Below, piece after piece: positions 17,538-26,199 of a stretch of DNA of 64,000 nucleotides. Each line of letters opens with the position of its first letter. Within the stretch, counting starts at the first letter, position 1. The position numbers were made by a program, and so were the translations under genes. The notes beneath the pieces were generated by a model. That model made no database searches. It saw only the letters and a list, made by a program, of their open reading frames with translations, and was not told the DNA's origin. Source of the DNA: Rathayibacter sp. VKM Ac-2760 (lineage in GTDB: Bacteria; Actinomycetota; Actinomycetes; Actinomycetales; Microbacteriaceae); assembly GCF_009834185.1 (NCBI RefSeq), contig NZ_CP047173.1:2976001-3040000 (forward strand), read 5' to 3'.

Positions 17538-18725
17538 ATGGACAGCACGACCTTCGAGATCCTCGACGCCGACTTCTACGGCTTCGCCGGGTCGCTCTCG
17601 CCCGCCGAGAAGGAACTCCTGGTCCGCGTCCGCGGGTTCCTCGAGGCCGAGGTCCGGCCGATCGCGGACGACTACTGGGAGCGCGCCGAGTTCCCGCGGC
17701 AGCTGATCCCCGGCATCCACGCGACCGGGGTCGTCGGCCTCTCCTGGCCGGAGACCCGCCCGTTCGAGAACTCGGCGGTCTTCCGCGGCTGGGTCGCCCT
17801 CGAGCTCGGCCGCGTCGACGCGGGCATCGCCACCTACGTCGGGGTGCAGAACGGCCTGGTGATGGGCACGGTCGGCGTCGCCGGCTCCCCGGAGCAGCGC
17901 GCCGAGTGGCTGCCGAAGCTCGCCTCGGGCGAGGTGATCGGCGCGTTCGGCCTGACCGAGCCGCAGTCCGGCTCCGACTCCGCGCAGGGACTGCGCACCA
18001 CGGCCCGCCGCGACGGCGACAGCTGGATCCTCGACGGAGCGAAGCGCTGGATCGGCAACGCGACGTTCAGCGACGTGACCGTGATCTGGGCGAAGGACGT
18101 CGCCGACGGTCAGGTGAAGGGCTTCCTCGTCCCCACCTCCACTCCGGGCTACCGCGCGACGGCGATCGCCCGCAAGCAGAGCCTGCGCACCGTGCAGAAC
18201 GCCGACATCGTGCTCGAGGGGGTGCGGGTGCCCGAGTCGCTGCGACTCCAGGGCGCGAACTCCTTCCGCGACACCGCGAAGGTCCTCCGGCTGACCCGAG
18301 CCGAGGTGGCCTGGCAGGCGATCGGCGTCGCGATCGGCGCCTACGACGCCGCCCTGCGCTACGCCCGCGAGCGGGTGCAGTTCGGCAAGCCGCTGGTCGG
18401 GCACCAGTTGGTGCAGGACCTGCTGGTCAAGAGCATCGGCAACATCACCGCGAGCATCGCCTTGGCCACCCGAGTGTCCGAGATGCTCGACGCGGGCGAG
18501 CAGCGCGACGAGCACTCCGCGCTCGCGAAGGCGTACACGACGGCGCGGATGCGCGAGACGGTCGCCTGGTGCCGCGAGGTGATGGGCGGCAACGGCATCG
18601 TCCTCGACTACGGCGTCGCCCGCTTCTTCGCCGATGCGGAGGCGCTCTACTCCTACGAGGGCACCCGCGAGATGAACACCCTGATCGTGGGGCGCGCGAT
18701 CACCGGCAGCGCGGCCTTCGTCTGA
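17538..18725 (+). CDS. Acyl-CoA dehydrogenase (glutaryl-CoA dehydrogenase-like)
   Basis: A 395-residue flavoenzyme of the acyl-CoA dehydrogenase family. An alpha-helical N-terminal domain, the FAD-binding middle domain with FGLTEPQSGSDSAQGLRT and ILDGAKRWIGNA, and the C-terminal helical domain with RVQFGKPLVGHQLVQDLL and MGGNGIVLDY are all recognisable. The catalytic glutamate is in SYEGTREMNTLIVGRAITG near the C-terminus, the position used by glutaryl- and short-chain types. The ATG was chosen because it starts the fold. It is unrelated to the polysaccharide cluster that follows and may be a simple neighbour. Confidence 0.9.
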   Translation: MDSTTFEILDADFYGFAGSLSPAEKELLVRVRGFLEAEVRPIADDYWERAEFPRQLIPGIHATGVVGLSWPETRPFENSAVFRGWVALELGRVDAGIATYVGVQNGLVMGTVGVAGSPEQRAEWLPKLASGEVIGAFGLTEPQSGSDSAQGLRTTARRDGDSWILDGAKRWIGNATFSDVTVIWAKDVADGQVKGFLVPTSTPGYRATAIARKQSLRTVQNADIVLEGVRVPESLRLQGANSFRDTAKVLRLTRAEVAWQAIGVAIGAYDAALRYARERVQFGKPLVGHQLVQDLLVKSIGNITASIALATRVSEMLDAGEQRDEHSALAKAYTTARMRETVAWCREVMGGNGIVLDYGVARFFADAEALYSYEGTREMNTLIVGRAITGSAAFV

Positions 18726-18769
18726 GGCGCGGCCCGCCCGCGTCGCGCCCGCTCCCTAGACTGTTCGCC

Positions 18770-20116
18770 ATGATCCGACGCGCCGCGCCCGCCGCTCCCC
18801 GAGCGCTCGCGGTGGCGGTGCTCGCGGTCATGCTCGGCGGCCAGGCGCTGCGGAACCTCGCCGGCTGGTGGGGCTGGGGTGTCGTCGTCGCGGCGCTGCT
18901 CGCCTGGGTCGTGGTCGTGCTGGTCCGCGCCGGGGTCGTGCCGCGCTGGAGCCGCACGCCCAAGGCGCTCGTCGCCTTCCTCGCCCTCGCCGTGCTCTCG
19001 CTGCTCTGGACGGCCTACCCCGGCGCGAGCGCGATCGGCGTCACCGCGCAGCTCGCCACGACGCTCGGCGGGGTGGTGCTCGCCCTGACGCTGAGCACCG
19101 GCGCCTTCGTCACCGCGCTCGGCCGCGCCCTGCGGATCGTCACCGGGGCCTCGCTCGTCTTCGAGCTCGTCGTCGCGGTCGTCGTGCGCGCGCCCGTCCT
19201 GCCGTTCGTCATCGACCTGCCCGCGGGCCGGATCCCCGACGCCTTCTACTGGTCGCAGGCCGCCCTGTTCACCGGCGAGCCGATCCAGGGCGTCGTCGGC
19301 AACCGCAACCTGCTCGGCTTCGTCGCCCTGCTCGGCCTCGTGATCGTGCTGATCGAGCTCGCCGCCCGCAGTGTCCGCCGGAGCATCGGCCTCGCCTGGG
19401 TCGTCCTCTTCGCCGCGACGCTCCTGCTCACCCGCTCCTCCACGGTGCTGCTCTGCGCCGTCGCCGTCGCGGCCGCCGCGGTCTTCGCGCTCTGGGCGCG
19501 ACGCCGGGGCGAGGCGGGGCGGCGACCGGTCTACCTCACCGCCGCTGCGACCGCCGTCGTCGTCACCGGAGGCGCGATCGCCGGCTGGGGCGCGCTGCTC
19601 GGCCTGCTCGGCAAGAGCGACGACGCGACGGGCCGGCTCGACATCTGGCGCTCGGTCTGGGCGCTCGCCGCCGAGCGGCCCGGGCTCGGCTGGGGCTGGG
19701 TCAGCTACTGGGCGCCCTGGGCGGCGCCGTTCGACACCCTCGCCGAGCGCAAGGGGGTGCTCTACCTGCAGGCGCACGACGCCTGGCTCGACGTCTGGTT
19801 CCAGCTCGGCCTGGTCGGGCTGGTGCTCTTCACGGCCCTCACCGTCTCGACGCTCTGGCGCTCGTGGTTCCGCGCGGTCGACCGCCCGCGCCGGAGCGCC
19901 GCGACCGTGCTGCCCTACTCCGCCGTCTCGCTCGCCCCGCTGCTCGTGATCGTCGCCCTGCTCGCGCAGGCGCTGTTCGAGAGCCGGATCCTGATCGAGG
20001 GCGGCTGGCTCCTGCTCGTCGCCCTGGCGGTCCTGACGAAGCAGCCCGCGAACGAGGAGGAGGACGCGCTCACCGCCGAGCCGATCCCCCTCGCCGGCCA
20101 GCGCTCGGCGCGATGA
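18770..20116 (+). CDS. O-antigen ligase/polymerase-like membrane protein (copy 1)
   Basis: A 448-residue protein with about ten transmembrane segments. The Wzy_C/WaaL-like signature is present: IQGVVGNRNLLGF in the loop after the fifth or sixth helix and GRLDIWRSVWALAAERPGLGWGWVSYWAP with HDAWLDVWFQLG in the large extracytoplasmic loop. Such proteins polymerise glycan repeat units or ligate them to an acceptor at the outer face of the membrane. A -10-like TAGACT sits 7 nt before the ATG (leaderless). The stop overlaps copy 2 by 4 bp, so the two are translated together. Polymerase and ligase roles cannot be told apart from sequence. Confidence 0.85.
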   Translation: MIRRAAPAAPRALAVAVLAVMLGGQALRNLAGWWGWGVVVAALLAWVVVVLVRAGVVPRWSRTPKALVAFLALAVLSLLWTAYPGASAIGVTAQLATTLGGVVLALTLSTGAFVTALGRALRIVTGASLVFELVVAVVVRAPVLPFVIDLPAGRIPDAFYWSQAALFTGEPIQGVVGNRNLLGFVALLGLVIVLIELAARSVRRSIGLAWVVLFAATLLLTRSSTVLLCAVAVAAAAVFALWARRRGEAGRRPVYLTAAATAVVVTGGAIAGWGALLGLLGKSDDATGRLDIWRSVWALAAERPGLGWGWVSYWAPWAAPFDTLAERKGVLYLQAHDAWLDVWFQLGLVGLVLFTALTVSTLWRSWFRAVDRPRRSAATVLPYSAVSLAPLLVIVALLAQALFESRILIEGGWLLLVALAVLTKQPANEEEDALTAEPIPLAGQRSAR

Positions 20117-21462
20117 GCGGCGGGCGGCCGTCCGCGCTGCCCGCGGCCCTCGCGGACGCGCTGGCCTCGCCGCAGTTCGCGGCGGCCCTCGCGCAGACCT
20201 CCCTCGTCGTCGTGCTCTGCGCGCCCGCCGTCCGCGGGATGATCGGCTGGCCCGGCTACCTCGCCGCCGTCGCGACGCTCGCCGCGCTCGCCGGGGTCAT
20301 GCTCGTGCTGCGGCGGGAGCTGCTCGACTGGGAGGGGCTGCTCCCGACGAGCATCCTGGTCTTCCTCGGCTGGATCGCACTCAGCACGCTCTGGAGCGGC
20401 TACCAGTGGGCGACCGCGTCGAGCGTGCTCTACCAGCTCGTCCTTGCCTTCCTCGCGATCGCGATCGGGCTGACCCGCGACATCATCCAGGTGATCCGCG
20501 CGGTCGGTGACGTGATGCGCGTCGTCCTGATCGGCTCCCTGGCGGTCGAGGTGCTCTCCGGCGTCCTGATCGACCGGCCGCTGCGCTTCCTCGGCGTCGA
20601 GGGGCTGCTCGCGGCCGGCGGGCCGATCCAGGGGCTCGTCGGCACCCGCAACCAGCTCGGGCTGGTCTGCCTCCTGGCGATCGTCACCTTCTCGGTCGAG
20701 CTGATGACGAGGTCGGTGGCGCGCACGCCGGCACTCGCCTCGCTCGCCCTCGCGGTGCTCACGCTGCTGCTCACCCGCTCCGCGGTCAGCGCCGGCGTCC
20801 TCGTGGTCGCGGCGGTCGTCGCGCTCATCCTCCGCTGGGTGCGCCGCGGCGACGCGGAGCAGCGCCGACGGCGGCAGTACACGACGCTCGCGGTCGTCGC
20901 CGCCTCCGCGCTCACCGCCTGGCTCTTCCGCTTCCGGATCGTCGACCTGCTCAACGCGGGCAGCGAGTTCGAGTTCCGGCTCACCCTCTGGCAGCACGTC
21001 TGGCGCTTCTCGGACCTGGCGCCGATCATCGGCTGGGGCTGGGTGGGGTACTGGCGCACCGACCTCTACCCGTTCAACGCGATCGACTTCCTCTCCGGCC
21101 GACCGCACGCGTCGAGCCTCAACGCGCTGTTCGACCTCGCGCTGCAGGTCGGCCTCGTCGGCGTCGTGCTCTTCCTGGTGCTCACCGGCCTCGCACTCTG
21201 GCGCTCGTGGCTCATCGCCTCCGAGCGCAAGGCCGTGGTGCACGTCTGGCCGGTGATGGTGCTGACCGTGCTCGTCGTCACCTCGCTCGCCGAGAGCGCG
21301 CTCCTCGTCGACGCGGGCTGGCTGCTGCTGGTGATCTGCGCGATGCGGGCCGCGCAGGGCCTCAGCTGGCGGCGCCTCCTGCACCCCGCCGACCGGCCGG
21401 GCGGGCTGCCGCGACAGCCCGGAACACCGCCAGGTGCTCCGCGCGGCAGCGCTCCCAGCTGA
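20113..21462 (+). CDS. O-antigen ligase/polymerase-like membrane protein (copy 2)
   Basis: A 449-residue paralogue of the preceding protein, starting in its stop codon. It shares IQGLVGTRNQLGL, the large-loop pattern RLTLWQHVWRFSDLAPIIGWGWVGYW and a following S-L-N-A-L-F-D-L-A-L-Q motif in place of H-D-A-W-L-D. The histidine found in copy 1 in this loop is moved (RPHASSLNALFDLA), hinting at a different specificity. About ten transmembrane segments. Its last 101 bp overlap the convergent glycosyltransferase gene. One copy may polymerise and the other ligate; this is inference. Confidence 0.85.
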   Translation: MSGGRPSALPAALADALASPQFAAALAQTSLVVVLCAPAVRGMIGWPGYLAAVATLAALAGVMLVLRRELLDWEGLLPTSILVFLGWIALSTLWSGYQWATASSVLYQLVLAFLAIAIGLTRDIIQVIRAVGDVMRVVLIGSLAVEVLSGVLIDRPLRFLGVEGLLAAGGPIQGLVGTRNQLGLVCLLAIVTFSVELMTRSVARTPALASLALAVLTLLLTRSAVSAGVLVVAAVVALILRWVRRGDAEQRRRRQYTTLAVVAASALTAWLFRFRIVDLLNAGSEFEFRLTLWQHVWRFSDLAPIIGWGWVGYWRTDLYPFNAIDFLSGRPHASSLNALFDLALQVGLVGVVLFLVLTGLALWRSWLIASERKAVVHVWPVMVLTVLVVTSLAESALLVDAGWLLLVICAMRAAQGLSWRRLLHPADRPGGLPRQPGTPPGAPRGSAPS

Positions 21463-22492
21463 ACCGCGCCGCCCGCTCGACGCCCTTCGGCCCGAGCTCG
21501 GCCGAGCGGTCGATCGCCTCGAGGATCCCGTCCGCGATCGAGCGCGGGTCGAGCGGATCGACGAGCACGGCCGCGTCACCGCAGATCTCGGGCAGAGACC
21601 CGGAGTCGGCCGCCGCGACAGGGCAGCCCGACGCCATCGCCTCGATCGGCGGGAAGCCGAAGCCCTCGTAGAGACTCGGGAAGGCGAGCACGGCCGCCCG
21701 CCGGTAGAGCTCGGCGAGCTCCTGCTCGCCCACGTGCCCCCGCCACTCGACGAAGTCGGGCAGAGCGCCGAGCTTGTCCAGGTCACCGCCGGTGAGCACC
21801 AGCCGCAGGTCGTGTCCGTCGGCGCGGAGCAGCCGCAGCGCCTCGAACAGGCGCGCGTGGTTCTTGTGCGGCCAGGCGCGCGCCGGATAGAAGACGAAGT
21901 CCTCGCGCTCGCCCAGGTGCGGGCGGAACCGCTCGGTGTCGACGCCGAGGTGCGAGACGTGGATCCGCTCCTCCGGGATGCCGAGCAGCTCGACGATGCG
22001 CCCCTTGGTGAAGGCGCTGATGGTGATGATCGCGTCGGCCCGGCGCGCCGTCGCCTCGTAGGCGACCCGGCGGAACACGCGCTCGACCCGGGGGAAGAGC
22101 TGCGGCAGATCGCGGTGCTGCAGATCGAAGACCATCTGCACGTGACCCTGCCGGCGCGAGGGCCAGGGCAGCGGGACGGTGAAGGGGAAGTAGAGGATCT
22201 CGTCCGGCCCGAGCAGCCGCCGCAGCCGCAGCGTGCGCACGAGCGCCTGGAGCATTCCCGTCGCCCGGCGGCGGTGGCCGGCCCCGCTGACGACGCCCTC
22301 CGCGACGATCTCGGGCACGCCCTCGCTGAAGCCGTGCGCGTTCTCCGGCACCAGCGCCTGCACGCGCAGCCCCTCCTCGCCCGGCCGCGGCACCAGGAGC
22401 CGGGTGAGCGCGCGCGCGTAGGTCTCGCCGCCGCCCATCCCCCCGGGATCGACGGTGAGCACGGCGAGCGTGACGGGGAGGCGTTCCGGCAT
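21362..22492 (-). CDS. Family 4 glycosyltransferase
   Basis: A 376-residue GT-B glycosyltransferase. The N-terminal Rossmann domain opens with LAVLTVDPGGMGGGETYARAL (the glycine-rich acceptor loop), and the C-terminal nucleotide-sugar domain carries FYPARAWPHKNHARLFEAL and YEGFGFPPIEAMASGCPV with the conserved E-x7-E. Closest by pattern to GT4 mannosyl/rhamnosyltransferases. The ATG at 22492 begins the fold; a longer form from 22552 is possible but arginine/proline-rich and unlikely. The gene is divergent from gmd with 199 bp between and overlaps the O-antigen ligase gene convergently. The donor is unknown. Confidence 0.88.
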   Translation of the reverse strand: MPERLPVTLAVLTVDPGGMGGGETYARALTRLLVPRPGEEGLRVQALVPENAHGFSEGVPEIVAEGVVSGAGHRRRATGMLQALVRTLRLRRLLGPDEILYFPFTVPLPWPSRRQGHVQMVFDLQHRDLPQLFPRVERVFRRVAYEATARRADAIITISAFTKGRIVELLGIPEERIHVSHLGVDTERFRPHLGEREDFVFYPARAWPHKNHARLFEALRLLRADGHDLRLVLTGGDLDKLGALPDFVEWRGHVGEQELAELYRRAAVLAFPSLYEGFGFPPIEAMASGCPVAAADSGSLPEICGDAAVLVDPLDPRSIADGILEAIDRSAELGPKGVERAARFSWERCRAEHLAVFRAVAAARPAGRRGAGGAAS

Positions 22493-22510
22493 GGCGTCCG
22501 ATCGGGTCGT

Positions 22511-22554
22511 GGCTCCGGCGCGGTCCGGGCTCCGGCGCGGTCCGGGCTCCATCG
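22511..22554. repeat. 17-bp tandem repeat upstream of the GT4 gene
   Basis: The unit GGCTCCGGCGCGGTCCG occurs at 22511-22527 and 22528-22544, and its first seven bases recur at 22545. It lies in the 199-bp divergent intergenic region between the GT4 gene and gmd. A -10-like TAGGAT for gmd is at 22646-22651. Confidence 0.7.
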
Positions 22555-22691
22555 AGGTGCGGGCCGGGTCAGACTACCCGCGCCCGGCTCCCGCGCAGCG
22601 GAGCGTCCCCGGCGGGTGCTCCGCGGCCCGGCGGAGGCCGATGGGTAGGATGTAGCCCGCTGTCATCGACCCCGACGAAACGGACCACCAC

Positions 22692-23675
<984 letters not shown>

Positions 23676-23680
23676 CCGCC

Positions 23681-24637
23681 GTGCCCGCGGCTCTCGTCAC
23701 CGGGGCGAGCGGACAGGACGGCGGCTACCTCGTCGAGCGCCTGCTCGCCGACGGCTGGGAGGTCTCCGCGCTCGTGCGCGACGAGGACGCCTCCCTGCCC
23801 GCCACCGTCCGCCCCTTCCAGGGCGACCTCCTCGACGCCGCCGGCCTCGGCCGCATCGTCGCGGTGGCGCGCCCCGACGTGGTCTTCCACCTCGCCGGGA
23901 TCTCCTCGGTGGCGCAGTCCTGGCAGGAGCCGGTGCTGACCGCCGAGGTCACCGGCACCGCCGTCGCCGCCCTGCTCGAGGCCGCCCTGGCGCTGCAGGA
24001 GTCGGCGGGCCGCGAGGTCCGCTTCGTGCAGGCCTCCTCCTCCGAGATCTTCGGAGCGGCCACCGAGAACCCGCAGTCGGAGTCGACGCCGATCCGCCCC
24101 GTCTCGCCCTACGGCGCGGCGAAGGCGTTCGCGCACCACCTCGTCGGCGTCTACCGCGGGCGCGGCCTGCACGCGTCCTCGGGCATCCTCTACAACCACG
24201 AGTCGCCCCGCCGCCCCGAGAGCTTCGTCACCCGCAAGATCACGGCCGGCGTCGCCGCGATCGCCGCCGGCACCGCGACCGAGCTCTCGCTCGGCAACCT
24301 CGACGCCCGTCGCGACTGGGGCTGGGCGCCGGACTACGTCGACGCGCTCGTCCGCGCCTCGCGCGCCGAGACGCCCGGCGACTACGTCGTCGCGACCGGC
24401 GTCGCGCACTCGGTCCGCGAGTTCGTCGGGGCGGCCTTCGCCGCCGCGGGCATCGACGAGTGGGAGGACCGGATCAGGATCGATCCGCGGTTCGCCCGTC
24501 CGGTCGACGCCCCGGAGATGCGCGGCGACGCGTCGAAGGCGCGCGCCGAGCTCGGCTGGGCGCCGACGGTGGCCTTCGAGGAGATCGTCGCCCGCATGGT
24601 CGAGCACGACCTCGAGCTCGCCCGCGCCGCGGGCTGA
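23681..24637 (+). CDS. GDP-mannose 4,6-dehydratase-like SDR enzyme (paralogue)
   Basis: A 318-residue paralogue of the preceding Gmd, starting at GTG 5 bp after it. TGASGQDGGYL, SSSEIFGA, SPYGAAKAFAHH and YNHESPRRPE keep the GMD catalytic triad and the NHESPRR loop. It could be a second GDP-mannose dehydratase, or a reductase (RMD-like) acting on the product of the first. The conserved NHESPRR loop favours a dehydratase, while the pairing favours a two-step pathway; I cannot decide. No GDP-fucose synthetase is recognisable in the window. Confidence 0.8.
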   Translation: MPAALVTGASGQDGGYLVERLLADGWEVSALVRDEDASLPATVRPFQGDLLDAAGLGRIVAVARPDVVFHLAGISSVAQSWQEPVLTAEVTGTAVAALLEAALALQESAGREVRFVQASSSEIFGAATENPQSESTPIRPVSPYGAAKAFAHHLVGVYRGRGLHASSGILYNHESPRRPESFVTRKITAGVAAIAAGTATELSLGNLDARRDWGWAPDYVDALVRASRAETPGDYVVATGVAHSVREFVGAAFAAAGIDEWEDRIRIDPRFARPVDAPEMRGDASKARAELGWAPTVAFEEIVARMVEHDLELARAAG

Positions 24638-24643
24638 GCCCGG

Positions 24644-24691
24644 CGCGGGCTGAGCGCAGCGCGGGCCGAGCGCCCGCTCGCTCAGCCCGCG
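24644..24691. terminator. Long inverted repeat between convergent genes
   Basis: CGCGGGCTGAGCG (24644-24656) is perfectly complementary to CGCTCAGCCCGCG (24679-24691): a 13-bp stem with a 22-nt loop. It sits where the gmd paralogue and the minus-strand glycosyltransferase converge and includes the latter's stop codon, so it could terminate transcription in both directions. No T-tract. Confidence 0.6.
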
Positions 24692-26199
24692 TCGACGGAC
24701 GGCCGGGCGGCGCTGCGCTCGATCGAGGCGGATCCCTCGGTCGCCTCCGCACCGTCGACGAGGTAGGCCCAGACGCGCTCCGCGTACCGGTCCCAGGTGC
24801 CGCCGTCGATGGCCAGGGCCTCGGCGGTCAGCTGCGCGTGCAGCGGCGCGTCGGTGAGGAGCCGCTCGAGCGCATCGGCGATGTCCTGATCGTCGTGCGG
24901 ATCGACGAAGAGGGCGCCGCCCTCCGAGGCGACCTCGAGCATGCTGCCGAAGCCCGAGGTGATCACCGGGGTGCCCACCGAGAGCGACTCGACGATCGGC
25001 AGGCCGTAGCCCTCGTTGATCGACGGGAAGATCGTGCAGTGCGCCAGCCGGTACGCGCTCCAGAGCAGCGCGTCCGTGATGGAGGACAGCGAGCGCACCG
25101 GGCGGCCGAAGCCCTCGAGGACCTCGAGCCGGTACTCGAACTCGGCGCTGCTCCAGGCGTTGCCGCCGATGAAGACGAGGCTGAACTCCAGCCCCCGCCG
25201 CCAGAGGAGCTCGGCGGCGTGCAGCACGGCCAGGTGGTTCTTCCGCGGCTCGTGGCTGCCGACGCAGACCACGAGCGGCAGCCCCTCGGTGACGAGCGAG
25301 CGCGCCGCGGTGGCGAGCTCCTGCTCCGTCACCGACTCGGGCTGCGACGGCAGGAGGATCGGCCGGATGTCCGGTCCCTCGACGCCGACGCTGCCGAGCA
25401 TGTGCCGCCAGCCGGAGTACTCGGTCGCGGCGGCCGAGGAGATCGTCGCGATGCGCTCCATGTGCGAGACGGCGACGAGCGTGCGCGAGAACGCCGCGCT
25501 GATGCCGGTGCTCGCGGTCTCCGCCGTGGTCACCGGGACGCAGTCGAATCCGATCGTGCCCGTGCGGTTGCCGCTGAACTCGGCGAGGGCGGCGATGCGA
25601 CTGGTCCGCTCGTCCTCGACCGCGAGCTCGGGCAGGAGGTAGGTGCCCTGCCAGGGGACGATGACGCGGGAGCGGTCCTCCGCGGCGTCCGGCACGTCGC
25701 CGGCGACCGCGTTGCGGCTCTGCTCCGGGGTGAGCAGGACGAGCGACTCGTGCGTGCTGTCCCAGCCCGCGAGCAGGATCTCGTGGTCGCGGGTCCAGCG
25801 GGAGATGCTCTGCCGGACGACGCGCTGGATCCCGGTCGCGAGACCGGTCCGCGCGGTGTGGTGCACGTCGACCACGACGGCGCCGACCACCACCTCGACC
25901 GTGGGGTGGTGGAACCGGGCGAAGACGCGGTCCGAGACGATCGTCGACGCGGCGTGGTGCAGCAGCGCCGCCGTTCCCTCGAGCCGTGCGCGGCGGCGGC
26001 CGTCGACGACGTCCTCGCGACGCGGGAGGGTGCCGCGGAGCACGGCGAGCACCAGCCAGACCTCGCGGTCGCTCGGCGCGGGGAGGAGCACGCTCAGCTG
26101 CCCGGTGAGCGCGTCGACGCTCTCGAGCGGCGGGACGGTCGGGGCGAGCGTGCGGACGAGGGTCGACAGTCGGTCGACGAGGTACTGCTTACTGCGCAC
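24682..26199 (-). CDS. Family 1/4 glycosyltransferase, long form (paralogue A)
   Basis: A 505-residue protein. About 120 N-terminal residues of no recognised domain precede a GT-B fold. The acceptor-domain block TGIQRVVRQSISRWTRDHEI is followed by the donor-domain motifs CVGSHEPRKNHLAVLHAAELL and NEGYGLPIVESLSVGTPVITS. It is a full-length paralogue of the upstream gene, which it overlaps by 11 bp, so the pair is probably a tandem duplication. It probably adds one sugar of the repeat unit exported by the neighbouring Wzm/Wzt; the sugar is unknown. Confidence 0.85.
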   Translation of the reverse strand: MRSKQYLVDRLSTLVRTLAPTVPPLESVDALTGQLSVLLPAPSDREVWLVLAVLRGTLPRREDVVDGRRRARLEGTAALLHHAASTIVSDRVFARFHHPTVEVVVGAVVVDVHHTARTGLATGIQRVVRQSISRWTRDHEILLAGWDSTHESLVLLTPEQSRNAVAGDVPDAAEDRSRVIVPWQGTYLLPELAVEDERTSRIAALAEFSGNRTGTIGFDCVPVTTAETASTGISAAFSRTLVAVSHMERIATISSAAATEYSGWRHMLGSVGVEGPDIRPILLPSQPESVTEQELATAARSLVTEGLPLVVCVGSHEPRKNHLAVLHAAELLWRRGLEFSLVFIGGNAWSSAEFEYRLEVLEGFGRPVRSLSSITDALLWSAYRLAHCTIFPSINEGYGLPIVESLSVGTPVITSGFGSMLEVASEGGALFVDPHDDQDIADALERLLTDAPLHAQLTAEALAIDGGTWDRYAERVWAYLVDGAEATEGSASIERSAARPSVDAG

